64,000 nucleotides of DNA from assembly GCF_027595985.1 (NCBI RefSeq), contig NC_073305.1:153860190-153924189 (forward strand). Reading direction: 5' to 3'. Position numbers and translations under genes: made by a program. Position 1 is the stretch's first letter, and every line of letters starts with the position of its first letter. This document shows positions 1 to 11,340 of this stretch, one piece after another. A model generated the notes under the pieces. It did not search any database. It was not told where the DNA came from and was given only the letters and a program-made list of their open reading frames with translations. Source of the DNA: Sorex araneus. Taxonomy: Eukaryota; Chordata; Mammalia; Eulipotyphla; Soricidae.

Positions 1-1249
1 AAGAATGGGTCAAGAATGTGCTTCTGTTGACATAAGCCGGCAAAACAAACTATGACAAAGTTGTTGAAACTGATGTGGTCAGATGTTACCATTTTAAGGC
101 CAAGACTAGTTCTGAGGCAGGGAGCTAGTATCTTATCAGACATGGGGATAGGCTGCCTCAGTGACACATTTCTTTGTTTCTGATATCAAACATATAATCA
201 TATGATCGTGCATTTTCCTGCCTCCTTTGCTTTGTTAATACTATTTCTTTCATGCAAACTGCCATTCACTGGCTATCTTTCCCTGTGCTCTAGCTTATAC
301 TCAAGCCACGTGGTGTCACAGAGGTCAACAAGATGTTCCTTATTTAAACTACCTAGTTGGAGGCTCTTCCAATGTTTCAATAAGTAACCCAAAGGAGAAT
401 GTTTGGGTACCGATGTAGAATTTCTCATATTTCCTGAGTGCCAGCACTAACCTATGAAAAAGGATGGTACCTTGGCAAGCTCTTCTCCTGGTAAGTTCTC
501 CCAAGGGGCTTTGTCCCCTTCTGCCTGAACTACCATGGTTTCTAGAGGGTTCCAGCTCGGACATGACCACAACTGCATGACGGCCCATCAGAAAATCACA
601 AGCGAGGATGTCTTCTTCAGTGATTTCTGAGCTACCCCAGGCTTCCCTGGGGCCTTCCTGGGTGTCCACCATGACTGCGGCTTGAGTGTGGAGCCAGAAC
701 TAGAGTGCCATGGGTTTCTGAGAAACCTTGCTCAATAGCAAAACCTTGCTTGCTATTGAGGGAAGAAGAGAAAGGTTCTGCCTTTCTTAGCTTGCCACAT
801 GTTCCTTTGCCTCTTGCTGGCTTGCTCTCTTCCTCAAGCCTCTTCCCTTGAGACAAATAAGGCAGAGTAAATTGGGTCCCCTATGTTGAGAACATAGCAA
901 TGACCCCTGGAAAATTAACCAAAAAGAGAGAAGTAAAAATCATGTGAACCAAAAATGACTAAAATAAAAAATAAATTAAATAGTATGAAGACCAAAGTGC
1001 TGACAACTGGTAGAGTTTGGTGTTTCCATTGATACAGCTCAGAAAAGTCTCTGCAGTCCTACCTGCAACAAAAATATTTAAGTGACTCAAACATTTTTTT
1101 CAAGTCCCAAGCAATAAATATGGTATTAACACACCTTTAATTAGTTGGGCCTCTCTTTTCTTCCAGTATTATTCTATACTATCACCATTATAAGCTTTTC
1201 CCAGATGCTTATATAGCTTTTGGTTTTTCTGTTTTTGTTTGTTTTTTAA
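1..1249. other. Unassigned, with a GC-richer patch at 340-880
   Basis: The patch has two short open frames on the minus strand (107 and 74 codons) with no similarity I recognise, so I do not call them genes. The THEMIS C-terminal exon was looked for here and not found. Confidence 0.5.
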
Positions 1250-1790
1250 TTTTCTTAGTTACACACTGCTTTACAACGTTGCTCATGATGCATTTGTTAC
1301 AGGTATTCAATATTCCAACAACAATCCCACCACTACTGTTACCTTGCTTCCACCATTGTCTCCATTTTCCCAAACAGCCCCAATTTCACCCCCTTAGCAG
1401 GCCCACAATTTATTTTATATTTCTTGCTACCACTAAATGGCAAGCAGAATGATCAAAAAAAAGTTTCATAGAAGGAAACTTGTGAAAATTGTTTTATCTC
1501 ACCATGGAAACATTAAGTCCTTGTCTGAGGGCTTTACTAAGCTGTTGTTGCAAGTTAAGCCTTCTGTGTTAATGCTTTTGTTAGTCGAGATTGGTTGGCT
1601 TCTACATTATATCCCATCCAATCTGGGGTGCTCCCACGAGGATGTCAGTGTTGTAGAGCTTGGATATGTCACTCCAGAAAATCTAGAATATTTGACTAGG
1701 CAGTCTGAAATGGCTCTCAGGGCTTTGATAGGGTTGGATTTGGCCCACCCCCTCTCATGAAATCTCCCCAGAGGTTGGTCCTAACATAGT
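1250..1790 (-). mobile_element. Interspersed repeat with L1-like 3' end, copy 1
   Basis: The plus strand from TACACACTGCTTTACAACG to about 1790 shares order and wording with 3430-4140 and 43450-43790: ACAATCCCACCAC, GCAGGCCCACAATTTA, AAAATTGTTTTATCTCA, AAGCCTTCTGTGTTA. Read on the minus strand it ends in a sequence resembling older L1 tails (GGTGGGATT, GTTGGAATATTGAATACCTG, TTGTAAAGCAGTGTG). Probably an old L1 3' UTR subfamily; the identity is unproven. Confidence 0.55.
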
Positions 1791-2185
1791 TTGGATCATA
1801 TTAAGCAATACTCTGCCAACAAAATAATTAAGTGAATGAAATGTGATCCCTTCTGACTACAATCTAAACCCGAATATAACTATTTCAACCTGAATATCTA
1901 AATGCATTTTTGAGTGTATTCCCAAATCTTAGTATGAAATCTTATTAAGATTTTTCCATATTATAAAACTTTTCTGTCCATTTTCTTTAATGCAATTGTC
2001 CTTTTCTCTGTTTAATCCACTAAACAGAAATCCCCTGAGTATGGATACTGCATTTCATTTGCCTAATATGTCTTCAGTGCTTATCACAACAAATTGCACA
2101 TAGCAAGAGTTTTATAGCTATAGAACTAAAATAAGTGTAAATAATTTTGTTGAAAAAATAATAAATTTAACATTTTGAAATAATT
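1791..2185. other. AT-rich intergenic or 3' flanking DNA
   Basis: Nothing recognised. Confidence 0.5.
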
Positions 2186-2196
2186 ACAGGTGTAAG

Positions 2197-2434
2197 GAGC
2201 GGTAGCATAGCGGGTAGGGTGTTTGCCTTCATACAGACAACTCAGGTTCAATTCCTCCGCCCCTCTCAGAGAGCCCGGCAAACTACCGAGAGTATCTTGC
2301 CCACACGACAGAGCCTGGCAAGCTACCCATGGCATATCCGATATGCCAAACACAGTAACAACAAATCTCACAAGGGAGACGTTACTTGTGCCCGCTCGAG
2401 CAAATCGATGAGCAACAGGATGACAATGACAGTG
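2197..2434 (+). mobile_element. Type B tRNA-derived SINE with target-site duplication
   Basis: Complete copy: A box TAGCATAGCGGGTAGGG, B box GGTTCAATTCC, then the type B body (GCCCGGCAAACTACCGAGAG, GGCATATCCGATATGCCAAA, GCCCGCTCGAGCAAATCGAT) and a tail GACAATGACAGTG without poly(A). Flanked by 11-bp duplications with one mismatch, ACAGGTGTAAG (2186-2196) and ACAGATGTAAG (2435-2445). Confidence 0.92.
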
Positions 2435-2770
2435 ACAGATGTAAGTTATTTTAAAGCATTATACATATGATGTGCAATTAGGGGATATTTAAGAAAATCA
2501 CTCTCAATCTTCTGTTGCTAATAAATAGTTCTAGCAAAAAAGAATTTTCTTGACTTATTAAAAACATGTTCATTGTTCTGAATTCCTTCATGGAGTAATC
2601 CTTATTCACTTTGGTGCTTTTATAGCTCTAAATCTTCCTTAATGAAGAAAGAGCTTTATAAATGCTCTTGATCTTGTGTTACTACCTACATGATGTGAAA
2701 TTCCAAATTTACTATTTCCAATCCTGCTATTCTTTCTAGTTCCTAAAACTTATTTCATCTAAAACCCAAA

Positions 2771-2805
2771 TTGTTTGTTTGATTTTTTGTTTGTTTGTTT
2801 GTTTT
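2771..2805. repeat. (TTTG)n run
   Basis: Imperfect GTTT units. Confidence 0.85.
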
Positions 2806-2913
2806 AAAAGAGGTTTCTGTAAATACCAAGAATGATACTAGGTTATCCTTAAAATTTTAGCTGCTGAAGCAGTAGCATTTAAGATGAAAAGTGTGGTGTT
2901 AAAACATGAAACC

Positions 2914-3103
2914 CTGGGGCTGGAGCACAGCAGGTAGGGCATTTGCCTTGCATGCGGCCGACCCGGGTTCGACTCCCAGCATCCTATATGGCCCCCTGAG
3001 CACTTCGGGGAGTAATTCCTGAGTGCAGAGCCAGGAGTAACCCTTATGCATTGCCAAGTGTGACCCAAAAAGAAAAAAAAAAAACCAAAACACCAAAAAA
3101 AAA
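2914..3103 (+). mobile_element. Type A tRNA-derived SINE, poly(A) tailed
   Basis: Near-consensus type A: GGGGCTGGAGCACAGCAGGT head, B box GGGTTCGACTCCC, body ending AAGTGTGACCCAAAAAG and an A-rich tail. Imperfect flanking repeats AAAACATGAAACCCT (2899-2913) and AAAACCATGAAGCCCT (3104-3119). Confidence 0.92.
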
Positions 3104-3429
3104 AAAACCATGAAGCCCTATCACAAACATTATTGTAAAATCACAGTACCTCAAATATTTTTTTAGTTCTTACTTTTTCAAGACAACTAAAGATAGCCTA
3201 TACTTTTTTCATCACTGAACTAGGAAAGGAAAATATGAAACATGATAGACTTACATTTATAAAAGTAATAAGTCCAGAGGAAGTTTCTTTACTTGACTGC
3301 TTTTTCTGTTTTGATATCTTCCAGAAGTTCTGGCTAAACTTTTTATCTTTTTCAGCAACTCCAGCACATTACAATGGGCTGACATCTCTAAAAGACCAAC
3401 CTTCCTACCTCCAAAATGACATCTCAGTG

Positions 3430-4140
3430 CATTTAAGTAGATTTTTTTTAAAAATTAAACTTTATTTACACACGGTGGTTTACAAAGTGGGTCATAATAC
3501 AGTTGATTCAGACATTCAATGTTCCAACACCAATCCCACCACCAAGGGGATTCTCCAAGGTCCCTAGTTCCCCACCCACCACTGTCCCCATAAACCAGCC
3601 CCCTTACCAGGCACAAAATAATTTACTTTATACTGTTTGTTACAACAAAATAACAAATGGAACCATAAAAAAAGTTCAATTAAAGAGAATTTGTAAAAAT
3701 TGTTGTATCTCATAATGATGTTATTAAAGTCATTGTTTGAAGATTTACTGAGCTGTTGGTATTGATTGAGCCTTCTATATTATTGTTTTCCCTCACTGAG
3801 TTTAGTGGGCTTCTGTGTAACTTTCCCATTTAATTTGCTGTGCTCATACCGGGCTGTCAGTATTGTGAAACCTACAGGTATCACTCCAGAGACTGTAGAA
3901 CTTGGAATATTCTTTGGTTTTTCATCTCTTCCAAGATTAGTTGTGAAGCTGTGAAGCTGGACTGTTTATATGCTGGAGGACATGGCATGTGGGTGGGGAC
4001 GCTGGACCTCCCAGGGAAATGGCGTCGGGTGTGGGGAGGCTACCTAGCCCTTATTCCAAAAAAAGTTCCCAGGGTTCTCAGCTTGGAAACTGGTGTACTT
4101 GGGAGTTTCATCCACGTGGCATCTCTTCCAAGATTAGTCC
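3430..4140 (-). mobile_element. Interspersed repeat with L1-like 3' end, copy 2
   Basis: Longest of three related copies. On the minus strand it ends GGTGGTGGGATTGGTGTTGG, then TTTGTAAACCACCGTGTG and an AATAAAGTTTAA-rich terminus, like the L1 ending TTTGTAAATCACCGTGAC near 18150. Upstream it shares AGCCTTCTATATTA and GTATCACTCCAGAGA with the other copies. Confidence 0.6.
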
Positions 4141-7100
4141 TTAAGCAAAAGAAAAAAATTAATATATATATAAATATAAAAAATGTAATTCCTATTTGTG
4201 TTCCTTAATAAATCTATTTGAAATTAAGTTCATTTGAATAAAATAAGAAATGTATGAGTTATAAGAACTTAAGTAATAGGAACTTAACCAGTAAATATAA
4301 GAGAAGAGATTGAGGAGGGATTTAATGGTATTTGAACACTTAAAAGTAAAAGGTAACTATGAAGATATGATTCCTAAGACAAAGACAGTATTTCAATAGA
4401 AGAGGTTTTCAAGTATACCAATTATAAAATGAAAAACTTTGTAAATCATGGTATTTTAATGAAAATAATTTTTAAAAAATGAAAAAAAGAGAACCAGTTT
4501 GGGAGGTTTATGAATGGCCAACGTGGCTTGTGATTTATGAGCAAATGTACAATCAATTGCCCTCATTTTAAATGTATTACTTGAACATTGAAAATAACTG
4601 ATTCTTCTCTTACAGCTGTTCATCTCAAAGTAGGGATTCTCAGGTCATATCCACTTAAAAAAATGACAACTATTCTAATCTATAAAAACAGAACTTTAAG
4701 TGATTTATCCAAAAATTTAATACAATCATCTTGCCAATCTCTTGGGGAATAGTTTTTTAGAACACATCTTTCTTTATTCCATTGAGAAGTAATCCTAACA
4801 TTGAAAATATGATTGTCACACATTTGGTGGTATTTTAGCTCTTGATTCTACAGATGGGAGAGGAGGAGGGGAACAGTAGTAACTAATGCTCAACCTCACT
4901 TTCCCAGAGAGAACATTTTCTGTTGTTTGAGATTTCAAAAAGGGCCAAAATTTTGCTTCATTCAAATATTTCCATTAAGAATGTATCTCATTATTTCAGT
5001 GTTCGTTAGATATATAAATTCACCAGAAAATTGGTATTATATTATTAATTTGATAGCATTTTTTGTTGAAATTTTCTTGAAGTCAGGCAAAGTTTTCTAA
5101 TGCATTACTTTAACAAATTCTTTTTTATTTAAAACTCACAACTATTCTTTGGCTATGCAGCTAAGTATTAATGTAGTACCTGCTGGTTAATAGCACAACT
5201 TTGAAAATTATGATTGCTCTTGTACATCTAGAAACACACACAACCGCCCAAAAAAAACTTAAATAAAAAATTCAAAGCCTTAAAATTATTCTGCATTTCC
5301 CATTGCGTACAGATTTCTACCTGCTAGATTTCAGTTGCAATTCAAGTTTGGCTGCTTTTTAAACTCAGCATGCCATTTATTCTTTACCATGTCTTCCTGA
5401 CTCTTTCCCTTCCTCCTGCTAAAGGTAATAGTTCAACAAGGTTCATGCCAACTACAATCCTCAGGCAACTTCAAAATCAAGGTTTATGAATCTGTCTGTT
5501 TCTTGCCCTAGGAACAGCTCAAATATCTGCTAAAAAATTTACTAATACTGAATCTTAGAATACAAATATTATGAACTTTTTAAAGGAAAATCAGGAGTTC
5601 CCTTTAGTTTTCTTTCACAAATGTTGCTTCAAGTCTAAATAATAGGAAAAACTAAAAGGAACTCCTCATCTTCCTTTAAAAAGTTCATAATGTTTGTATG
5701 TTCATGTTCTACCTTCACCGACTATGTATGGTCTTTGAAAATTGCGGAAACAGTCTTTCCCATTCATAAGCAAGAAGGTTTATAGCGTTTACATAAGACC
5801 AAGAGAAAATATCCCAAATTGGTAGTTATCAATCTTCAGAGGCACAAATTCAAGTGCATATTTTTATACCCCATCGGGTTAACAAAAACAAACTATTATC
5901 TCTTAGGATCAAATGCTAACAGATGAAAAATTGAGTGAATATAAAGCTGTTCTCTGAAGATCTAGATTTAGAGCTGGAGCGTGGGTTCTTTAACACTTTT
6001 CAGCTACTCTGACTGTCACATGGGATCAAAATGAGACTTCACACTCAGGAGCAGCTGTTGAAGTGCTCTCCCTGCACTCCCAAGAATTTTTCTCTGCCTT
6101 TTCCTGCCTTCACTCTAATTCTGGTAGAGGGTATGAATTTTTGCTCAATTCACAGTACCTTGCCATTACTTTACCCCCCTTTCTTTTTGCCTTAATGTCT
6201 CCTCTGGGTATTCTTGTCCGAATGAAATCTAGAATTCCTGCAGGAAAGTGGACACTTGGGCATTAAATGCACAAACAGAGTTAGTGAAATGCAAGATTTC
6301 TGGTCCCACTTGCCATCTCTGAAGGAGTTGAATATCTCATCTTTCAACCAAAGGTTTGTTTTTCTATCTGGTTATAGGCCCTTTCATCAGAAAACAGAAG
6401 TTACATTTCTCCTGTGTGGCACTGAGAAGTCATAGCCATATATATCCATGACAGTCGAAAAGCCCAGTGAGTATCTGTTTTTTCCAAGTATCTGGCACTA
6501 CTTCTGACACAGAAGTTGATCCTCAGGGAAAGAAAATCTACAATCATTACTATTTAGAATATTATCTGAGGCTTGGTTGCATTTATTTAGTCACTTATTA
6601 ATATGGTTTTCTAAAATCTGATTAAGAATCCAAATGGGCAAATGCTTTAAAAGACCCAGAGAGGTCATTTCAATATAGCCTCACCTTTATGTTTAGACCC
6701 TCAATTTTATTCTCCCAGTTAACTATCACATTTTAGAAAAAGAAAAAAAAACGGTAAAGTCCTTCAATACAACATTTTGCAGGCTTTTAGATGTGCTGTC
6801 ATCTCTACTCATATCATCTTTGTACCACATACCTGCATCAATTTATAGTCACAGTAGATCCTCAAAGTCCTAATTCAATGATTTTTTTCTTACTCATGCA
6901 TTGCTAGTCCTAGACTGCTTTGACAATTATACTTTGGGAATATTTTTCAATGCATTCTAATCCCTATAACTTGTTCTTAATATATTCTCAATCTCTATAC
7001 ATCTTAGATGAACTTATGAGGCTCAAAACTAAAGCTGAATACCTGCTACTGGTGAGTTTGTCTAATGCTAAGTACATTTATATTCTTACTTTGTGACAGT

Positions 7101-7594
7101 CCATAGATCTTTTCTATTATTTAACAGTGCAGAAATGACCTAGTAAAGTTAATGACCCACTGGGAAGGCAAAAGTAAACTTACATAATAGAGTATCCAAT
7201 ACTCCAGTACATCTGTAACGAAGTATTTTAATGAGTCAAATTAGTTTGAATAGTTAAGCTCTGAATTAGCCTTATAAACTGTGCCCAGAATTTAAAGCAA
7301 CATTCCACATTCAATTAAAATTCTTAGAAATTTGTTTTCAATGGCTGTTTCTTGCCTGTAAAGTACAAAAAGTGTTCTTTCCAGTCACTTCAAAAGCATA
7401 CATTGATAGAGCGCTTTAATGTAGATATCAGAAGAAACATAAAAGAAATATATGAAAGGGTGACATTGTGATAATAATAGTTGGTTGCAAGACTTTCGTT
7501 TGAATGGAATATGCAGAAACTCACAGAACTCAAATTATATCCCAAAAGTGATCCCCCAAATATACTCCTATTTCACAATGTAAAATATTATTGA
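4141..7594. other. AT-rich stretch, mostly unrecognised
   Basis: Apart from the inverted repeat at 5561-5698, no gene or repeat is recognised. If THEMIS is organised as in other mammals this is still intron or 3' region. Confidence 0.5.
5561..5698. repeat. Inverted repeat, 51-bp arms, 36-bp loop
   Basis: Left arm 5561-5611 and right arm 5648-5698 are reverse complements at about 47 of 51 positions; shared core ATGAACTTTTTAAAGGAA. Could fold as one long hairpin. Not a SINE or L1 by eye; may be a small palindromic DNA transposon (MITE-like). Confidence 0.85.
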
Positions 7595-7794
7595 AAACGA
7601 AGAGGTCTGGGGTCCCAGGACATAGCACAGGTGTGAGGTTGCAATGAAGTCATCAGACACATGGCACTGCCAGGAGGCAGTCCAGGAGGACTCCACACAT
7701 TTAAACTGCACCACATCCCGGGGTCTTAGCCCCGAGCTATTACTTGGAGTGGACCCTAAGCCTTTGAGCATTGCTTAGGGGCAATGATAAAAAG
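7595..7794 (+). mobile_element. Decayed type A SINE
   Basis: Ends GAGCATTGCTTAGGGGCAAT with an A-rich tail, like a diverged type A 3' end; the head is barely recognisable. Confidence 0.35.
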
Positions 7795-7804
7795 AAAAGA
7801 AAAC

Positions 7805-8452
7805 GCTGCCCAGATGAGATCCCGAGTGGCCGTACATAATAGCTCCTCCACTCCTAAAAGACCATGATCCTGGAAGCCCAATAACTCTTTTGGCACCCAG
7901 CGGCTTCTTGCAGAAATGCGTCTAGACTGTGAGCTAAGCTACAGCCCCATGCTGCCCCGGAAGTGGAAAGGTTTTTCTCTCTCAGCCTTTCCTTTCGGCG
8001 GCGGCGATGTGTCGACCTCCATCTGTTAGATCTCACTAAACAGAGGTATGAGCTTGCAGTGATGCGACTTCTGGCATAATTTTCTCTGGACTTAATTACT
8101 AAAATACCAGAAATCCAATCATATGCTCTTCATTCTCAGCAATGGAAAACAAATTATCAAGTGATGCCTTTACGGCAGGTCTGATTTTTTTTTTGGGGGG
8201 GGGGAATTTCAAATAATAATAGTGACTTTTCTGTTGAAATATTAAATGTAATCAAAGTAACAAGAGAGTAAAGTGAAAATCATGAGCCACACAGGCAGGG
8301 TGTGGGGGTGGGTGGGATGGGAGGTACACTGGGGTTCGTGGTGGTGGAACATGTGCACTGGTGAAGGGATGGGTGCTTGATCATTGTATGACTGAGACTT
8401 AAACCTGAAAGCTTTGTAACTTTTCTCATGGTGATTCAGTAAAATATAAATT
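7805..8452 (+). mobile_element. Composite element: CpG-rich head joined to an L1 3' tail
   Basis: The last 200 bp (about 8255-8452) match the L1 3' UTR, including GGGTGGGTGGGATGGGAGG, GTGCACTGGTGAAGGGATGG and a terminal CATGGTGATTCAGT followed by an A-rich tail. The first 240 bp (7805-8045) are locally GC- and CpG-rich (CGGCGGCGGCGATGTGTCG) and do not resemble the 5' UTR of the full-length L1 in this window. No ORF2 lies between. A 10-bp direct repeat AAAAGAAAAC flanks it (7795-7804, 8454-8463). It may be a non-autonomous L1-mobilised retroposon or an internally deleted L1 of another subfamily. Confidence 0.55.
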
Positions 8453-8463
8453 AAAAAGAAAAC

Positions 8464-8825
8464 TAGGGGACCAGTAGGTCCAAACAAAATTATAGCAAAA
8501 TTATTTAATTTTTTGTTTATTAAAAAATAAACCTTTATCTACTATACAGAATTGATGGGATTGACCACACATAAAGAATCACAGACCTTTCTTAACTGCC
8601 TAATAAATTTTCAACCAAGTAGGAATTTCCTGGTACCACTGGTCTAGAGCTACCTACTTTATGCTGTCACATTGCTGGAGAAAAGAAATCTGTTTCAAGA
8701 TATTACATCAAAATTATCCTTTTGACTCTCATCCAATCTCTTAAGTGGGAAATACTAATATGCTTTTTGTCACTTAGTTTTTAAAATGTATCAAATATCT
8801 AATATTTGTTACTAGAAAGTCAAGT
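8464..8825. other. Unrecognised AT-rich DNA
   Basis: Nothing recognised. Confidence 0.5.
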
Positions 8826-8990
8826 TTTGGAGTCGGAGCAATGGTACAATAGGTAGGGTATTCGCCTTCATGCAGATGACCCAGGATTGAGCCCTAGAAC
8901 CTCATATGGTCCCTTACAGCCCCATCACAACTGACCCCAGAGTAAGCTCTGAGCACTGCTGACTGCGCTACCTACCCCATCAAAATCAAG
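8826..8990 (+). mobile_element. Diverged type A SINE
   Basis: GGAGTCGGAGCAATGGTACA, ATAGGTAGGGTATTCGCCTT, CTCATATGGTCCC and CTGAGCACTGCTGACTG mark the head and body. Confidence 0.75.
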
Positions 8991-9739
8991 CTGGTTGTTT
9001 TTTTGCTCTTCTGTTTGTAAACAAATTTTTTCCCGAATCTTTAAACATATTAGCTATTCACATCTTAGTAAGCTTCAAGTTGAATGCTATTCTTTAGAAC
9101 TAAAATGCAGAGCTAGATCCAAAAATTCATGAGGAGTAGAAATTAGTAAGTTGATCTGGAATCCTACATGTATGAATTTAATCAAAGATCTTCTTAATTT
9201 TATCTTAATAGCTGTGAGATAATAAAAGTTATATCTATTGTCTATTGGTTACTGTTCCATATTCCTGGCACAGTTTCTGAATCTGAGTAAACTGTAAGGA
9301 GAAAAGAGTACCTAGAAAATCTTTTGTTCAAATATTTGATGTTTGACTCTGGTTCCTGACTCCAAGCATCTAAATTCTTATAATTTAAGATAAGCTAGGA
9401 GATTGTTTGTTTTAATGAGGCAACCTGGTGGCTCCTACATAGCTCTGGTTACCAAGAAGTCTAAGCCATAATTAGAAAATTGGAATTTTCAACAACATTC
9501 TATCTCCAGAGAGAGGGTGAACTAGAAATGGAGCTAAAAATTCATCATGCAGCTATGAAACAGACTCAAAAATGTCTCCAAATTACTGGATCCAGAAAGC
9601 TTCCAAATTGGAGAACACATCTATAATCAACTTTATGGGAATAGAAGTAACTGAAGTCCTTCTAGACCTTATTTTATGTGTGTCTTCATCTGACTGTCAT
9701 ATCATTTAAATTCTCTGTTAATAAAAAGGCAAACATTTC
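8991..9739. other. Unrecognised AT-rich DNA
   Basis: Nothing recognised. Confidence 0.5.
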
Positions 9740-9970
9740 CTAGGGTTCTGTTAACTATTCTAGAAAATCAATCAAAATTATGGGAGGGTTTTATGAGATG
9801 CTCTACCTTGTAGTCAAGTTAGGTAGAAGCTGTTTGTTTCCTGGGGACCTGCTAATGATTGGCACCTGGAGTGGGAGGAAGTCTGACAGGACTAAACCCT
9901 TAACCAGAGGCACCTTAAATTATCTCTAGGTAGAGTACCAGGATTGAATGATATTGTGTGAAATAAATTT
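9740..9970 (+). mobile_element. Possible ancient LTR remnant
   Basis: CCTGGGGACCTGCTAATGAT, GGCACCTGGAGTGGGAGGAA, CTAAACCCTTAACC and TCTCTAGGTAGAGTA resemble a segment of ERVL-class LTRs as I remember them. Identification is tentative. Confidence 0.4.
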
Positions 9971-9974
9971 GCTT

Positions 9975-9995
9975 GGTGTGTGTGTGTGTGTGTGT
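9975..9995. repeat. (TG)n microsatellite
   Basis: About ten TG units. Confidence 0.95.
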
Positions 9996-10749
9996 CTTCT
10001 AGATCAGTACTGAAGGGTCCCCCTATCATCACTGATTTGTCTGTAGTACGAGAAAAAATGGGAGACATGGAGTCATCTCAAACCTGACTGAAATTTGGTC
10101 TCAATTAGTAGCCTAGACACAAATTTGTTGCTTAGTGACTGTCTCTCTTAATAAAACACTTAGACCATTTTCAGCTGACATTTTAACAAATGTCTTCAAA
10201 ATTTTTAAATCTAATTTTTTTTGAATACTTATTTAGGAGTTCAGGATTTTTTTTGACCACCTTTTTGTTTGTAGTGGACAGCTATTCTTTCTGCACTTCA
10301 GATTTTCACATATTATTTAACAACTATATTATTTGACACTGCCAGTTCCCATATACTTTCTTCCAAATTTTAGTTATAAATTGGGTTGGCTGAAATAGGA
10401 AATAGCATGTGATCCAATCAAAGACCTTCATTTTAAAAAGAAATTATATTTTTCTATGGTGATAACACTGTGAGCTATAACATATAAGAAGTATGTCTCT
10501 TTTGACTAAGGCCAAACTGAAAATAAAATAATGTGTAATGAAAATGACAACTCGTTCTAACTGTTTGAAGATCCAGCTTCCAATTGTCCTTGAAGCTTAG
10601 CTCAATGTTTGAGTTCTCAATGGGCACGTGAGCTAATTCACTGAACTGGGATAGGAGAACATCTTTCTGCCTATTAAACAAGTCTTCACTTACATAAAGA
10701 TTTTGCTATGTAAAGTTGCTACATATTATTCCCTCCCCAATTTGTGTAT
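9996..10749. other. Unrecognised AT-rich DNA
   Basis: Nothing recognised. Confidence 0.5.
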
Positions 10750-10917
10750 GTGTTTGGGGGAGCAACAATCCTGGTGGGGTTCGGGATTTATTGTGGCGTT
10801 GTGCTCAGAGATCACTTCCTGTACAAGGGATTTCATTGTACTACTAGGCATAGAACCCTAGTAGCCAAGTTCAAGGTAAGTGCCCTACCTGCTATCCTAT
10901 CTCTCTAGTTCCTATTC
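10750..10917 (-). mobile_element. Diverged type A SINE
   Basis: The plus strand ends AGTGCCCTACCTGCTATCCT and ATCTCTCTAGTTCC, the inverted head; GTGCTCAGAGATCACTTCCT is the body. Confidence 0.7.
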
Positions 10918-10929
10918 CCTCCCATGTAT

Positions 10930-11340
10930 ATGTTTTATATTAGCTTTCTGTGGTTGCTATGACAAAAACTTGGTGGTTTAAAGGCTTACTGAAGAGCATG
11001 GGGGGAAAATGTTTTCTTGTCTTTCTTAGCTTCTAGAAGTCATCTGCATCCCTTGATTCAAAACCTCTGTCCTTCATATTCAAAGGTAGCATACGGTGAA
11101 TGTCTCTTTGACGATTCTTACATCTGACCCTTGGTTCAACTGGGAAAGTTTTAGTCACCTGTGATTAAATTAAAACTACCTACATAATCTAGATAATATC
11201 CTCCTCTCACGCCCTTCATTATAAGCATGGAAATCAGAGTCTCTATTGCCATGCATGTAACATGTGAACAAATACTGGGACTTTAGGAGTGATTGACATA
11301 GGGAAATGATGACCATTTTTCTGCCTTCTACTAAAAATGA
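10930..11340 (-). mobile_element. MLT1-type LTR, inverted
   Basis: On the plus strand it begins TTAGCTTTCTGTGGTTGCTA and AACTTGGTGGTTTAAAG, then CTTAGCTTCTAGAAG, ATCTGCATCCCTTGATTC and CCTGTGATTAAAT. This is the reverse complement of the usual MaLR LTR 3' half. Heavily diverged. Confidence 0.65.

Noticed and set aside
349..856. Two minus-strand open frames as genes
   Set aside because: No recognisable domain, no splice context, overlapping in different frames.
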